The notes under the pieces are model-generated. The model searched no databases and was not told the origin of the DNA. It saw nothing but the letters and a program-made list of their open reading frames with translations. From JACNKV01 sp964645915 (GTDB lineage: Bacteria > Fidelibacterota > Marinisomatia > Marinisomatales > JACNKV01): a DNA stretch of 64,000 nucleotides. The DNA is taken from contig CAZYDH010000003.1 of the NCBI GenBank assembly GCA_964645915.1, positions 1 through 64,000 of the forward strand, given 5' to 3'. Position numbers and translations under genes: made by a program. The number at the start of each line of letters is the position of its first letter. The stretch's first letter is position 1. Shown piece after piece: positions 43,444-53,215 of the stretch.

Positions 43444-44889
43444 ATGACTAAAAATTCAGATTACTATTTAATCATTGATCAGGGAACTTCATCGACTAAA
43501 GCTTTTTTATTTGATGCTAACAACTGTGTCGTACAAACAAACAGGATCCGACATACGCTTCTTCATCCGGCACCAAAGCATGTAGAGTCCGATCCAATCG
43601 ATATTCTATATGCGTGTTTCACCCTTATTTTAAATGCTTTAAAATACACGACTAAAACGAAAGGGAGAATCGTTTCAATCGGCCTTGCCGTACAACGCTC
43701 CACCTTTTTATTTTGGGATAAAAAGACAAAAAAAGCTATAACACCGGCAATCAGTTGGCAAGACACCAGAGCATGGAAAGAATCAGATGAATTTTCTGAG
43801 TATCGTTCTGAAATTTGGGAACTCACCGGCGCACCGCTAAGTCCGCATTTTGGTGGACCTAAATTTCTCCATTTTATTCGAAAAGATCCGACACTTAAAC
43901 ACATGGTCGACAGCGGCAAGGTTTGGTTTGGTCCTCTCAGTGCCTTTCTAACACATGCCTTAACAGGAAAATGCGCCATCGATGAGTCTATCGCTTGCAG
44001 GACATTGCTTTACGATATTCACTCTGCAAGTTGGAGCTCCTATCTCATGGATCTTTTTGAGGTGCCTGAATGTTGTTTACCACCTGTTTTACCCACAACA
44101 GGAGATTTTGGATGCGTTGAGTTAGACCATGCTAAAATTCCTTTAAATTGTGTTATTGGAGATCAGCAAGCAGCGCTGATAGGTCAAGGAGGATCAGAAC
44201 CTGAAACTTTTGCTATAAATTTAGGAACGTCCGGGTCTGTTCAATTCAACACAGGGAATCGTGTAAAAAGCACTTCGGGGCTCCTTTCGAGTGTTTTGTT
44301 TTCTACAAACACAGATCGGTTTTTTATGCTGGAAGGCACAATCAATGCCTGTAATTCTCTTTTTTACCGCCTCGAAGAAGAGATGAATATTCCACATAAA
44401 GATATGCGTTGGAATGACCGATGTTTAAAAACATCTACTGGTGGTGTCTTTGTTTATGGCGACGCAGGACTAGCAGCGCCTTATTGGAAGGATCGTTTTT
44501 CTACCATCGAAATTGATTTAGACAACGTTTCTGCGGATGAACGTATTCGCGCAGCAATGGAATCGATTGGGTTTTTAATTTTTGATATAGTACAATCAAT
44601 GAAAGGATCTATGAAAAAATCTCCACCAATTATTACAATAAGTGGTGGTGGTGCGAGATCTGCCTTGCTACAATTTCTTGCTGATTTACTGAATATCTCT
44701 ATTGGTCATACAACTATGACCGATAGAACTGCGTTAGGTGTTAACCTTCTCTTAAGATATTATCAAAACGGACAAATTCCTGTTACAAATATTGAGTGTG
44801 AAAAGGTCTTCAGCTCTAAAATAACAGCTGAAAAACGGAAAGAGAAACTTGTTCGTTGGCATAAAGCAATCCGATCAATACTGGATTGA
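43444..44889 (+). CDS. FGGY-family carbohydrate kinase, glycerol-kinase-like
   Basis: The 481-residue protein shows the FGGY ATPase fold: phosphate-1 loop DQGTSSTKAFLFD (12-24), AVQRSTFLFWDKKTKK, SWQDTRAW, the catalytic base in VIGDQQAALIGQ, INLGTSGS, and the adenosine motif SGGGARS. The QRST segment replaces the glycerol-binding QRET of GlpK, so glycerol may not be the substrate; a pentulose or other polyol is possible. Its place next to a phospholipid acyltransferase nevertheless hints at glycerol phosphate supply. The substrate is uncertain. Confidence 0.88.
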   Translation: MTKNSDYYLIIDQGTSSTKAFLFDANNCVVQTNRIRHTLLHPAPKHVESDPIDILYACFTLILNALKYTTKTKGRIVSIGLAVQRSTFLFWDKKTKKAITPAISWQDTRAWKESDEFSEYRSEIWELTGAPLSPHFGGPKFLHFIRKDPTLKHMVDSGKVWFGPLSAFLTHALTGKCAIDESIACRTLLYDIHSASWSSYLMDLFEVPECCLPPVLPTTGDFGCVELDHAKIPLNCVIGDQQAALIGQGGSEPETFAINLGTSGSVQFNTGNRVKSTSGLLSSVLFSTNTDRFFMLEGTINACNSLFYRLEEEMNIPHKDMRWNDRCLKTSTGGVFVYGDAGLAAPYWKDRFSTIEIDLDNVSADERIRAAMESIGFLIFDIVQSMKGSMKKSPPIITISGGGARSALLQFLADLLNISIGHTTMTDRTALGVNLLLRYYQNGQIPVTNIECEKVFSSKITAEKRKEKLVRWHKAIRSILD

Positions 44890-44963
44890 TCTTCTACTCT
44901 AAATACCTCTCGTTTGGAACAAATTTATTATATTAACTTATATTTCTACTTCAAATTCATTAA

Positions 44964-45911
44964 ATGAAAAGTCACAACACAAACGAACTTGATCTAGCAA
45001 TTCAAATAGAAGGACTGAACAAATCTTATGATGGTGTTCAAGCGCTTGATAATGTTAATTTTTCTGTACAACGAGGACAATTTTGCGGATTGCTCGGGCC
45101 AAATGGTGCCGGAAAATCAACAACCATCAATATTCTAACCGGATTGGTACGAAAAGATTCCGGATCAACATCGGTGTTCGGCTATGATACGGTTCGTGAT
45201 TTTAGAAAAACACGGTCCTGTATTGGTGTCGCTCCACAGGAAATTCCCGTTGACTGGTTTTTCCCGATTGAAAAACTTTTATTGTTCCAAGCCGGATATT
45301 ATGGGATTCCAAACAAACAGGCTATAGAACGCGTTCATTATCTTTTTGATAAACTCGGGCTTTATGAAAAAAGACAATCAAAATTTCGAGCTCTCTCCGG
45401 AGGAATGAAGCGTCGTTTCCAGCTAGCAAAAGCATTGGTTCATGATCCTGAAATTCTAATTTTAGATGAACCGACTGCCGGAGTAGATGTTACATTGCGA
45501 CATACTCTCTGGGACTATCTACGTGAACTTCATCTAAATGGAAAAACTATTTTATTGACGACACATTATATTGAAGAAGCTGAATTGTTGTGTGAGCGGG
45601 TGTCGATCATTCACAAAGGTAGCATAATCTCTGAAGGTGCTCCGAGTGAACTAACCCAACAAATCCATCAGGCTGGGATCACCATTCAATTAAGTGACTG
45701 GGACGATAACCTCTCAGAACTTCTATCCGGATTCACCTATACGATTGATAAAAACCGTTTTCATTTTATGGTTAAAGAAGCTGAAGCTGAACTCCCAAAG
45801 TTAATCACACTTCTTTCTAAAAACGGATATTGTATTCAGCGTGCGAAACTCACGGAACCAACACTTGAAGATGTCTTTTTACATCTTACCGGAACGGGAA
45901 TAAATGAATGA
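44964..45911 (+). CDS. ABC transporter ATP-binding protein (ABC-2 / DrrA-like exporter)
   Basis: The 315-residue protein contains Walker A GPNGAGKST, the Q-loop APQEIPVDW, the signature LSGGMKRR, Walker B ILILDEPTAGVD and the switch His in TTHYIEEAE. A C-terminal extension of about 90 residues matches the DrrA-type regulatory domain. It drives an exporter with the next gene, whose ATG overlaps its stop by four bases. Typical substrates of this subfamily are drugs, lipids or polysaccharides; none can be named here. Confidence 0.93.
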   Translation: MKSHNTNELDLAIQIEGLNKSYDGVQALDNVNFSVQRGQFCGLLGPNGAGKSTTINILTGLVRKDSGSTSVFGYDTVRDFRKTRSCIGVAPQEIPVDWFFPIEKLLLFQAGYYGIPNKQAIERVHYLFDKLGLYEKRQSKFRALSGGMKRRFQLAKALVHDPEILILDEPTAGVDVTLRHTLWDYLRELHLNGKTILLTTHYIEEAELLCERVSIIHKGSIISEGAPSELTQQIHQAGITIQLSDWDDNLSELLSGFTYTIDKNRFHFMVKEAEAELPKLITLLSKNGYCIQRAKLTEPTLEDVFLHLTGTGINE

Positions 45912-46678
45912 TCTCATTTAATCGAATTGGTTTTACAACGCTTATTAAACGAGAGGTTGGTCGGTTCTTTTCCGTTTACAGACAAACCATTATTCCAGGG
46001 TTAATTTCCTCTACTTTATATATATTGGTTTTTGGTGTAACCCTTCAGCATCGGATCCCTGAAATTGGGGGTGTAGCTTACACCTTCTTTATCTTACCCG
46101 GTCTCATTATGATGAACACCCTAACCAACGCCAGTGCAAACACCTCTTCATCCATGTTGCAGATGAAACTTCTCCAACAATTACCGGATCTGCTTACCGC
46201 ACCCTTATCCGGTGTTGAAATCGCACTGGCTTATATTATCGGTGGAACTGTTCGTGGATTTATTAATGGTTTGCTGGTAATGCTCTTGGGGTTATTTCTT
46301 GTTGGGATGCCCATACAACATCCTATATTAACACTTGGATTTATTTTGCTTGTCAGCTGGACTTTTGCAAGCATGGGATTGCTTTTAGGACAGTGGGCAG
46401 AATCCTGGGATCAATTAGCGATGCTGCAAAATTTCTTTTTAACACCCTTAAGTTTCTTAGGGGGCATCTTTTACTCAATCACAATGCTGCCAAAATGGGC
46501 ACAGGCTGCCAGCTTTGTAAATCCGATCTATTATATGATCAATGGTATGAGATATACTATTTTAGGAATATCTGATTCACCGCCATTATTCAGTTTTTTA
46601 ATGGCAACCGTTATGGCATTGATTTTTAGCGTCGCTGCGATCTTGTTAATGCAAAGCGGTAAAAAAATCAAACAATAA
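45908..46678 (+). CDS. ABC-2 type transporter permease
   Basis: The 256-residue protein has six membrane helices in the ABC-2 pattern, with the conserved FVNPIYYMINGMRY segment before the last helices and LSFLGGIFYSI in the middle. It pairs with the ATPase encoded immediately upstream (ATGA overlap). It ends two bases from the convergent phosphodiesterase gene; no terminator hairpin is visible between them. Confidence 0.92.
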   Translation: MISFNRIGFTTLIKREVGRFFSVYRQTIIPGLISSTLYILVFGVTLQHRIPEIGGVAYTFFILPGLIMMNTLTNASANTSSSMLQMKLLQQLPDLLTAPLSGVEIALAYIIGGTVRGFINGLLVMLLGLFLVGMPIQHPILTLGFILLVSWTFASMGLLLGQWAESWDQLAMLQNFFLTPLSFLGGIFYSITMLPKWAQAASFVNPIYYMINGMRYTILGISDSPPLFSFLMATVMALIFSVAAILLMQSGKKIKQ

Positions 46679-46680
46679 AT

Positions 46681-47883
46681 CTATTCTTCCTTTAAAGCGG
46701 CGCGAATATTAATCAGATTACCATCTATGTCCGGATGTGGCTCTATTTCTAATATTTTTGCAATAAGCGGATAAATATCTATATTATTAAATGTCCCGAA
46801 TTGATATCCATCTTTAAATGCCGGTCCGTCTGCTACAAAAATGGCGTGCATACTCCATAAAAAATTATCGTATCCGTGATCTCCTCCTGAGGGCCAATCG
46901 GGATTAAAATATTTTTCATTAATGATGCTCCATTCATCATCTGCTATTACCAATACATCTTTAATTCGGTAGTGACTTCGATAATGAAATCTATCGGGGA
47001 TGTCATTCTTCAAATATGCAGTAATATGAGGAACTTGATTTAATTTGGTCACTATTTCTTTCAGCTTGTCTTGATCGGGGCCATATAAAAACGAAAAGGC
47101 TCCTGATTCTTCCTGTGTTATTTCGCTCATATCAATATGGTCTGAAAGTCGGACAGCGCGCTTTGGTGAAGTTTCGGTCATTCCATGATCACTCAACGCA
47201 AGGATGTTTAATTTTTCATAAATATCCAGTGTTTTACATTTCTCAAGGATCTGTCCTAATAATGTATCCAGTTCTTTTACTTTCTTTTTCGTTTGTTCAG
47301 ATTTTGGACCATATCTGTGTCCAATATTGTCCGGTTCATGAAAGTATAAAAGTACAAGTTGTGGTCGGTCTTCTTCCGGCTTGTTAAACCAACCAATTAC
47401 TGAGTCAATTCTAGATTCAAAAGGGAAGTCATGATCATACCGCTTCCAGTTTGTCGGCTGGCATCCACCTGCATTAGATTCTGAACCAACCCAAAAATAT
47501 GAAGCGGTTTTTACGTCTTGTTTTTCAGCGGTACACCAGATCGGTTCTCCACCATACCATCGTTCATCTTCAACCGCTGACCGATCTATAATTTTGTATG
47601 TAGCATCAAATTTTTCATCATAAAACGTGTTGGCTATCAACCCATGGTTCTCTGCGTACATTCCGGTGGCAAGGCTATAATGATTGGGAAATGTTTTTGA
47701 AACATAGATCGGCTTCATTCCTTTTGCTTTTACGCCTTGTTCAGCAAGTTTGTCAAAATTCGGCGTGTCATACCAATCAAGATAATCTGCTCGAAAACCA
47801 TCAAATGAGATCATCAAAACATATTGATCTGAATTTCCCAATAAAAATGAGCAAAGGATAAAAAATCTATAAACGTATTTCAT
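46681..47883 (-). CDS. Exported nucleotide pyrophosphatase/phosphodiesterase (NPP, alkaline phosphatase superfamily)
   Basis: The 400-residue protein has a signal peptide (about 1-17) and the NPP metal sites: SFDGFRADYLD with the first Asp, the nucleophilic Thr in SKTFPNHYSLATG, DNIGHRYGP, the ALSDHGMT pair, and GGDHGYDN near the C-terminus. All zinc ligands appear present. NPPs hydrolyse phosphodiester or pyrophosphate bonds of nucleotides or lysophospholipids outside the cytoplasm and may scavenge phosphate. It is monocistronic and divergent from pcm. Confidence 0.92.
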   Translation of the reverse strand: MKYVYRFFILCSFLLGNSDQYVLMISFDGFRADYLDWYDTPNFDKLAEQGVKAKGMKPIYVSKTFPNHYSLATGMYAENHGLIANTFYDEKFDATYKIIDRSAVEDERWYGGEPIWCTAEKQDVKTASYFWVGSESNAGGCQPTNWKRYDHDFPFESRIDSVIGWFNKPEEDRPQLVLLYFHEPDNIGHRYGPKSEQTKKKVKELDTLLGQILEKCKTLDIYEKLNILALSDHGMTETSPKRAVRLSDHIDMSEITQEESGAFSFLYGPDQDKLKEIVTKLNQVPHITAYLKNDIPDRFHYRSHYRIKDVLVIADDEWSIINEKYFNPDWPSGGDHGYDNFLWSMHAIFVADGPAFKDGYQFGTFNNIDIYPLIAKILEIEPHPDIDGNLINIRAALKEE

Positions 47884-47947
47884 GAGTTTTCCTTGTTAAT
47901 TTATCTATGGAAATTTCAACAAAATCGAGCTGGTATCAAAGAATTTC

Positions 47948-48595
47948 ATGAAAAAAAGAATCCACCAAATGGTCCAAGATCAGCTTGTCAAACGAGGACT
48001 ATCTGATCAAAATATTATAGACGTATTTTTAAATACTCCCCGCCATTTATTCGTTTCGGAACCGCTTACGGACTTGGCCTACGATGATGGCCCTCTTCCC
48101 ATCGGTTATGGACAAACGATCAGCCAACCCTATATTGTGGCATTTATGACGGAACAGCTCAGAGTAAAACCTCACCAGATCGTTCTTGAAATCGGAACGG
48201 GATGCGGTTACCAAACCGCTATTTTATCCCAATTGGTCGAGAAAGTTGTGTCTATAGAGGTCGTTCCCGAGCTTGCTTCTGAAGCTCAACAAAGATTGTG
48301 GAATTTAGGATATGAAAACATCGAAACACATTGTGCGAATGGATTGTTTGGGTGGAAATCTGATGCCCCGTATGATCGCATAATGGTAACCGCTGCTCCG
48401 AAATCCCTTCCACAACCACTTATCGATCAATTAAAACCGGGGGGACGTATGATCCTTCCGATTGGTTCTTCTGTTTTTAACCAAAGATTAAAAATATTAA
48501 CAAAAACTGAAGATGGAAGTATTGATATCTGCCCTTCTCTGCCGGTTCGTTTTGTTCCTTTGGTTGATAAATCTCCTCATGTTAAAACGGATTGA
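47948..48595 (+). CDS. pcm: Protein-L-isoaspartate O-methyltransferase
   Basis: The enzyme repairs isoaspartyl residues in aged proteins using AdoMet. The 215-residue protein has PRHLFVSEPL, LPIGYGQTISQPYIVAFM, the AdoMet loop LEIGTGCGYQTAIL, and VTAAPKSLPQPLIDQLKPGGRMILPIG. Length is typical. It converges with the next gene and the two coding regions overlap by 14 bases at their 3' ends. Confidence 0.95.
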   Translation: MKKRIHQMVQDQLVKRGLSDQNIIDVFLNTPRHLFVSEPLTDLAYDDGPLPIGYGQTISQPYIVAFMTEQLRVKPHQIVLEIGTGCGYQTAILSQLVEKVVSIEVVPELASEAQQRLWNLGYENIETHCANGLFGWKSDAPYDRIMVTAAPKSLPQPLIDQLKPGGRMILPIGSSVFNQRLKILTKTEDGSIDICPSLPVRFVPLVDKSPHVKTD

Positions 48596-51566
48596 TCAAC
48601 GCCAGTCTAAAATAATCTTCCGGTTCTTGATTGTCCATCCATTTTTCGATTGTTTGTGCTCTACCCGCTGAGAACATAAACAACGGTCCTCCACCGATAT
48701 GTAAACCGAACTTTATTTCATAACCTGCGGTGACTATCCAATCTTCCATGCCGCTTCCGGTTGTCCAAACATTTGCAACATCTGAAATGACAGCGGCTGA
48801 AACTGAACCCAGGCTTAAGAACGAAACATTAATAGGTAATTTAGGTGTTATTGGCAACCTTAATTCAGCTGTGTTCATAACAACACGATTCCCTAATCGA
48901 ATTCCATCCCAACCGCGTGGATTAAGATTTTCAGTAAATCCTCCCGTACCGCCTGTCTCGGGCATATACAAACTCTCAGAAGTCGTCAACCCAACAAACT
49001 CTTGACTCGGAGGATTACTGCCCTCAAGCATTTCTGATTTTGAACGAAGAAACAACACAAATGGTCCGCCTTTTACGTTGGCAAATGCATCTATTGTGAA
49101 TCTTTGCCAGGTAAAATCACCATAAATACGACTGTCAGAAATATCAAAAACGGTCTGAACACCATACCCTTTTCGAGGAATTCCGGCTTTCATTTTATAG
49201 GGACGACGATTCAGCCACTGATATCCTATCGAGATCAAGCTCTCATCGCCACTTTCCGGTGTCGGCAACTCAATCGTTGCGTTGTCGTCTTCATAAAAAT
49301 CTATATCTTGAAATATTAGTGTAGCGGATTTACGATACCGTAGTGTTGCATAGGCAAACATCGTGTGGTAAGAACTCATGCTCTCTCCAAAATTAAAGGG
49401 TGCATTTGTAAACAATGTTACACCATCAAACGTTTCAAACAACCATTGATCCGGGTCGCCATACCCTCTAATATCCCAGGAGAAATTTCTATTAACGGTA
49501 ACACCCCATAAAGGACCGTGTTGTGCGTTGATATACGTTAGGTTCCACGCGGTAAAATCATCGTACCAACCATAAACACCTACGGCTTCTACAATATGCC
49601 TTCCGATCGGATCGGACCAAGCCGTTAAACCTGCAATTCCTGATTCATCGGGTATGATAAGACTCATAATATGTTTCGGATGTTTCCAAAATGCATATTT
49701 CTTAGGGGTAGAGTACTTTGTTGCAACGGATGGATCATACTCCGGGAGAACATGTTCCGGGCTGATTGATCTCCATCGAAGATATGTGTCCTGCATTCTC
49801 AACGGTTCATTCGTTGTCGCAATTCTTTTTGGATCAACTTTTACAATACGCACCGAATCTACATCTCCAAGAGTGGTTGCTAAAACGGTCGTGTCGTTTG
49901 GCATCCACTGGGCACTCCAAACCGCATCGCCGACATCTGTGTTTTGAATAGATTCCAGCGTTTCCAAATCAACGGTGTGGAGGTTCGGGGTGGTTCCTTT
50001 GTGAGAAGTGTATGTAATGAATTTACCATTAGGATGCCATACCGGAAGGTAGTCCACTTCCGGATTTTCCGTAATCCTTTTTTCAATTCCATTTGGATAA
50101 TCCATTGTATATAAATCCATATTACCATCAGTACCTGCTTTGGCAAATGCAATTTCTTTACCGTCAGGAGACCAACTTGGATTAAGGATCTGAATATCTC
50201 CTGTATATTCTGTAATCTGTTTTGGCTCTCCGCCTTTTGGAGAAATCGTATAAAGATTAGAGGTGTTATTTGCATGAGCAACAAAAATAATCTGTTCTCC
50301 GTCCGGAGACCAGCTTGGATGTGCCGCTCTCATAGATTCTGTAAGCCATATTGTTTTTTCTGATTCTATATCCAACAAACGTAAATCCCACACCATTGAT
50401 TGGTGTTTTCCAAAATGATATTTCGCATATACAAGTTGTGTGTGGTCCGGTGACCATGTCATTCTTGAATGGAATCGCCCATAATCCATTTCGTTTGTTA
50501 TCCACACCTTCGGGTCTTTATCTTTCTTTGAGCTGTCAGATGTATCCGATTTTGAAGAAAACAGATCCTTGAAAAAGTCAGCTACCGGGTGATCTTTCTG
50601 TCGTTCTTCTAATATTTTACGTTCTTCAAGGGTGTCTCTCTGAACGATTAACAAGGATTCGTCCCATTGATCTTTATCCTTTCTACCGGTTATTGCAATT
50701 TTTGTACTATCTGATGCAAACAAAAACCCGTTTACTCGATTAACAGGCAAGGTCATCGTTTTACCAATGGATTCAATTGTTTCTTTTTGAGCACGATATC
50801 CATAATAATACGTGTTCATGTGTCTCCGCCAGTCTTCGTTAAATTGCTCAACTGAAATTCCAGTGAATTTTTTAAACGCTTCATCAAAATCAAACATTTT
50901 TATTTTGTTTCGATAGTGAACTGTTTTAACGATTGTAGAGTCACCAAAGCGATCTGCCCAGTATTTTACTTTAGAAAATCCGTCATGATGTGGGTCCATG
51001 TGTTCGGTTTTATTTTTTAATACATGCCATTTATGCGAAAGGTCTGCGCGATGCGGGCGCCATCGTTCTGTCATATATTCTGCCAATCCTTCAACAAACC
51101 ATCCGGGTGTTCCTGAAAATATTTGACCCCACGGTGCCGGGACCCAACTTCTGATAACATTGGAATACACAATATGCTGCAGTTCATGAGTTAATACCTG
51201 ATACAGCCATTTCTGATCCTCCAACCAAACCGCAACATCATTTTGATCTACCCAGATAAATGTGTTATTAAAATGCGTTGCAAATCCGTTCATGATCTCA
51301 TCTTCTGATGTAAAAATGATATCAACGATTGGCATTGTGTCCAAATCCACTTGTTGAAGCAAGACAGGATGTGCCAATTCTGCTATCGAAGCTCCGGCGA
51401 CTGCAATAGAATCCAAGCCCTGATGATAATGAACTCGATAATGTTCTGTTTCTATCGTCTTCCAATTTAATTCGGAATGCACTCGTCCAGTCCATTGCCA
51501 GGTTAGCGGATTTTGAGCAGTTATTAATCCAGCTGATAATATTAAAAGGGAAATGATTCTTTTCAT
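48582..51566 (-). CDS. Very large exported protein: gluzincin-like protease, TolB-type propeller, C-terminal barrel
   Basis: The 994-residue protein has a signal peptide (about 1-17). A zinc-peptidase domain follows (about 25-260), with HELQH at 127-131 and a downstream glutamate in WFVEGLAEYM, the gluzincin pattern. A TolB-like beta-propeller (about 275-600) has repeated SWSPDGEQIIFV/NPSWSPDGKEIAFA blades. The C-terminal region (about 640-994) looks like an outer membrane barrel ending in phenylalanine (LALINPF). The protein probably sits in the outer membrane with its protease domain in the periplasm or outside. A substrate cannot be read from the sequence. Confidence 0.85.
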   Translation of the reverse strand: MKRIISLLILSAGLITAQNPLTWQWTGRVHSELNWKTIETEHYRVHYHQGLDSIAVAGASIAELAHPVLLQQVDLDTMPIVDIIFTSEDEIMNGFATHFNNTFIWVDQNDVAVWLEDQKWLYQVLTHELQHIVYSNVIRSWVPAPWGQIFSGTPGWFVEGLAEYMTERWRPHRADLSHKWHVLKNKTEHMDPHHDGFSKVKYWADRFGDSTIVKTVHYRNKIKMFDFDEAFKKFTGISVEQFNEDWRRHMNTYYYGYRAQKETIESIGKTMTLPVNRVNGFLFASDSTKIAITGRKDKDQWDESLLIVQRDTLEERKILEERQKDHPVADFFKDLFSSKSDTSDSSKKDKDPKVWITNEMDYGRFHSRMTWSPDHTQLVYAKYHFGKHQSMVWDLRLLDIESEKTIWLTESMRAAHPSWSPDGEQIIFVAHANNTSNLYTISPKGGEPKQITEYTGDIQILNPSWSPDGKEIAFAKAGTDGNMDLYTMDYPNGIEKRITENPEVDYLPVWHPNGKFITYTSHKGTTPNLHTVDLETLESIQNTDVGDAVWSAQWMPNDTTVLATTLGDVDSVRIVKVDPKRIATTNEPLRMQDTYLRWRSISPEHVLPEYDPSVATKYSTPKKYAFWKHPKHIMSLIIPDESGIAGLTAWSDPIGRHIVEAVGVYGWYDDFTAWNLTYINAQHGPLWGVTVNRNFSWDIRGYGDPDQWLFETFDGVTLFTNAPFNFGESMSSYHTMFAYATLRYRKSATLIFQDIDFYEDDNATIELPTPESGDESLISIGYQWLNRRPYKMKAGIPRKGYGVQTVFDISDSRIYGDFTWQRFTIDAFANVKGGPFVLFLRSKSEMLEGSNPPSQEFVGLTTSESLYMPETGGTGGFTENLNPRGWDGIRLGNRVVMNTAELRLPITPKLPINVSFLSLGSVSAAVISDVANVWTTGSGMEDWIVTAGYEIKFGLHIGGGPLFMFSAGRAQTIEKWMDNQEPEDYFRLALINPF

Positions 51567-51610
51567 GTTAGATTCCTTTCTGATAAAGTGTCATCATGGT
51601 CGTTAACTGT

Positions 51611-52336
51611 TTACGTAGACAATTCTTTTTCTGCAGAGACAAGGGTTACAACACCAAATGTCATTTCTTTAATGGTCACTCTGTCAAATCCTGCTTCTTT
51701 AATTATGGTTGTCAAAATCTCACGCGGTGGAAAATGCTCTACAGATTCCGGCAAGTATCGATACGCATCTGATCGAGAAAATAAAGCTCCGATCCTCGGT
51801 AATGCCTGTTTGAAATACCATCGATAAATCATTCCAAATAATTTAGAATTTGGTTCTGCAAATTCAAGAATTCGCAAAGATCCTTTATTATCAAGAACGC
51901 GATAAAATTCTGACAATGCTTTTTCGTAATGACCGATATTGCGAAAACCAAAAGCAATGGTCAGTGCTGAAAATTCGTTTTTGTTAAAAGGAAGATTTTC
52001 ACCATCTCCTTGAATAGCTGTAAAATCTTTTACACCTCTTTGTTCAATCTTTGCTAGACAAACCTCAACCATTTTATCTGCATAGTCTAATCCAATTACT
52101 TTTGCTTTCGGATATTGTTTTTTGATCTCAAATCCTACATCGCCTGTTCCGGTAGCAACATCTAAGATCGCATTTTTTAGATTGGGCGGGAGAGATGCGA
52201 CTAATTTTTTCCGCCAGTAAAAATCCAACCCGAAACTGAGAAGGTGATTCAAAAAGTCATACCGAGAAGATATATCATCGAACATGTTTCGCACATATTG
52301 CTTTTTTTTGTCTCCGGTGTGTGTAAACTCTGGCAT
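51611..52336 (-). CDS. menG: Demethylmenaquinone/ubiquinone methyltransferase
   Basis: The enzyme is an AdoMet-dependent C-methyltransferase of the last quinone step. The 241-residue protein has the UbiE signatures YDFLNHLLSFGLDFYWRKKL, the AdoMet loop LDVATGTGDVGFEI, IQGDGENLPF and AFGFRNIGHYEKAL. In an anaerobe-like FCB organism menaquinone is the likelier product, hence menG over ubiE. It lies six bases after a lipoprotein gene and may share its transcript. Confidence 0.95.
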   Translation of the reverse strand: MPEFTHTGDKKKQYVRNMFDDISSRYDFLNHLLSFGLDFYWRKKLVASLPPNLKNAILDVATGTGDVGFEIKKQYPKAKVIGLDYADKMVEVCLAKIEQRGVKDFTAIQGDGENLPFNKNEFSALTIAFGFRNIGHYEKALSEFYRVLDNKGSLRILEFAEPNSKLFGMIYRWYFKQALPRIGALFSRSDAYRYLPESVEHFPPREILTTIIKEAGFDRVTIKEMTFGVVTLVSAEKELST

Positions 52337-52342
52337 GGCTTT

Positions 52343-53215
52343 TTAAAATTTCCTGATCTTTATAGAAACGCCTGCATTTTCATCATCTGTAGCAAAACAT
52401 CCTTTGCCACTCATGACATTCAGTGCCTCAATTTTATATTGTTTCTCTTTAATGAAGTGTGGATTTGGCTCTTCGGTGAATTTAAGAGTATCATTCTTTA
52501 GTTGAAACTGTCCGACCCGACATACCGCTGAATCAAACGGACCGTCATCTCCGGGATCAGAAGCAGATGAAACCCAGCAATTGCCATTCTTTTCAATATA
52601 AAGGTCTGTAATGTGACGCACATTATTCTCAGGCCATGGGGTAAAAAAAGAATGGGATGCTTCCGGCTCTATTGTTCCGGTTTTTAAATTGAGAAATCCA
52701 TAAAATATATTTCCAAAACGATCATTAAGCCCTCTGTCTGCCCAGACTATATAATATCCTCCATCTGTTTTTTGTATACTTAATCCTTCCAAATTCATTG
52801 GAGGCACTACGCCGGGAATTGAAAATTCTTTTATTGTCTCAACCGTATTTTCTTTTTTATTTATTTTAATGTGAAAACAATTTCCGCGACTTGTCATTGC
52901 AACCATTTCTAACGGTTTGTCCGAAATAGTTGTTAGTGCTTCGAGATCGATGGGATGCTTTTTGTTTTTCCATTCTAATGAATGATATTGTTTTTTAATC
53001 GGATCGATCCAGCCCATTTTCGGTTGATCGGGTTTCTTGTTATCGTGCACAACATACCAAATGTTTTCGGCTACAACCACTCCGCTAACGGAATGTTTTC
53101 TCTTTGCGCTGATCAGGCTCCAGTCATCATCCGACGGTTGAGAAGAACATGAACTACAAATAAATCCTTCAATAATGAAAACAGCAATCCACAATAATCG
53201 ATTTGTTTTGATCAT
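52343..53215 (-). CDS. Predicted lipoprotein, beta-propeller-like, unknown function
   Basis: The 290-residue protein has a lipoprotein-like signal with the candidate lipidated cysteine at 20 or 23 (GFICSSCSSQ). The mature part shows four to five beta-sheet repeats with VAENIWYVVHDNKKPDQ, DLEALTTISDKPLEMVAM, MNLEGLSIQKTDGGYYIVWADRG and YKIEALNVMSGKGCFATDDEN. This recalls the SdiA-regulated or phytase-like propeller proteins, but I cannot place it firmly. It overlaps the HAD hydrolase gene by four bases. Confidence 0.75.
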   Translation of the reverse strand: MIKTNRLLWIAVFIIEGFICSSCSSQPSDDDWSLISAKRKHSVSGVVVAENIWYVVHDNKKPDQPKMGWIDPIKKQYHSLEWKNKKHPIDLEALTTISDKPLEMVAMTSRGNCFHIKINKKENTVETIKEFSIPGVVPPMNLEGLSIQKTDGGYYIVWADRGLNDRFGNIFYGFLNLKTGTIEPEASHSFFTPWPENNVRHITDLYIEKNGNCWVSSASDPGDDGPFDSAVCRVGQFQLKNDTLKFTEEPNPHFIKEKQYKIEALNVMSGKGCFATDDENAGVSIKIRKF

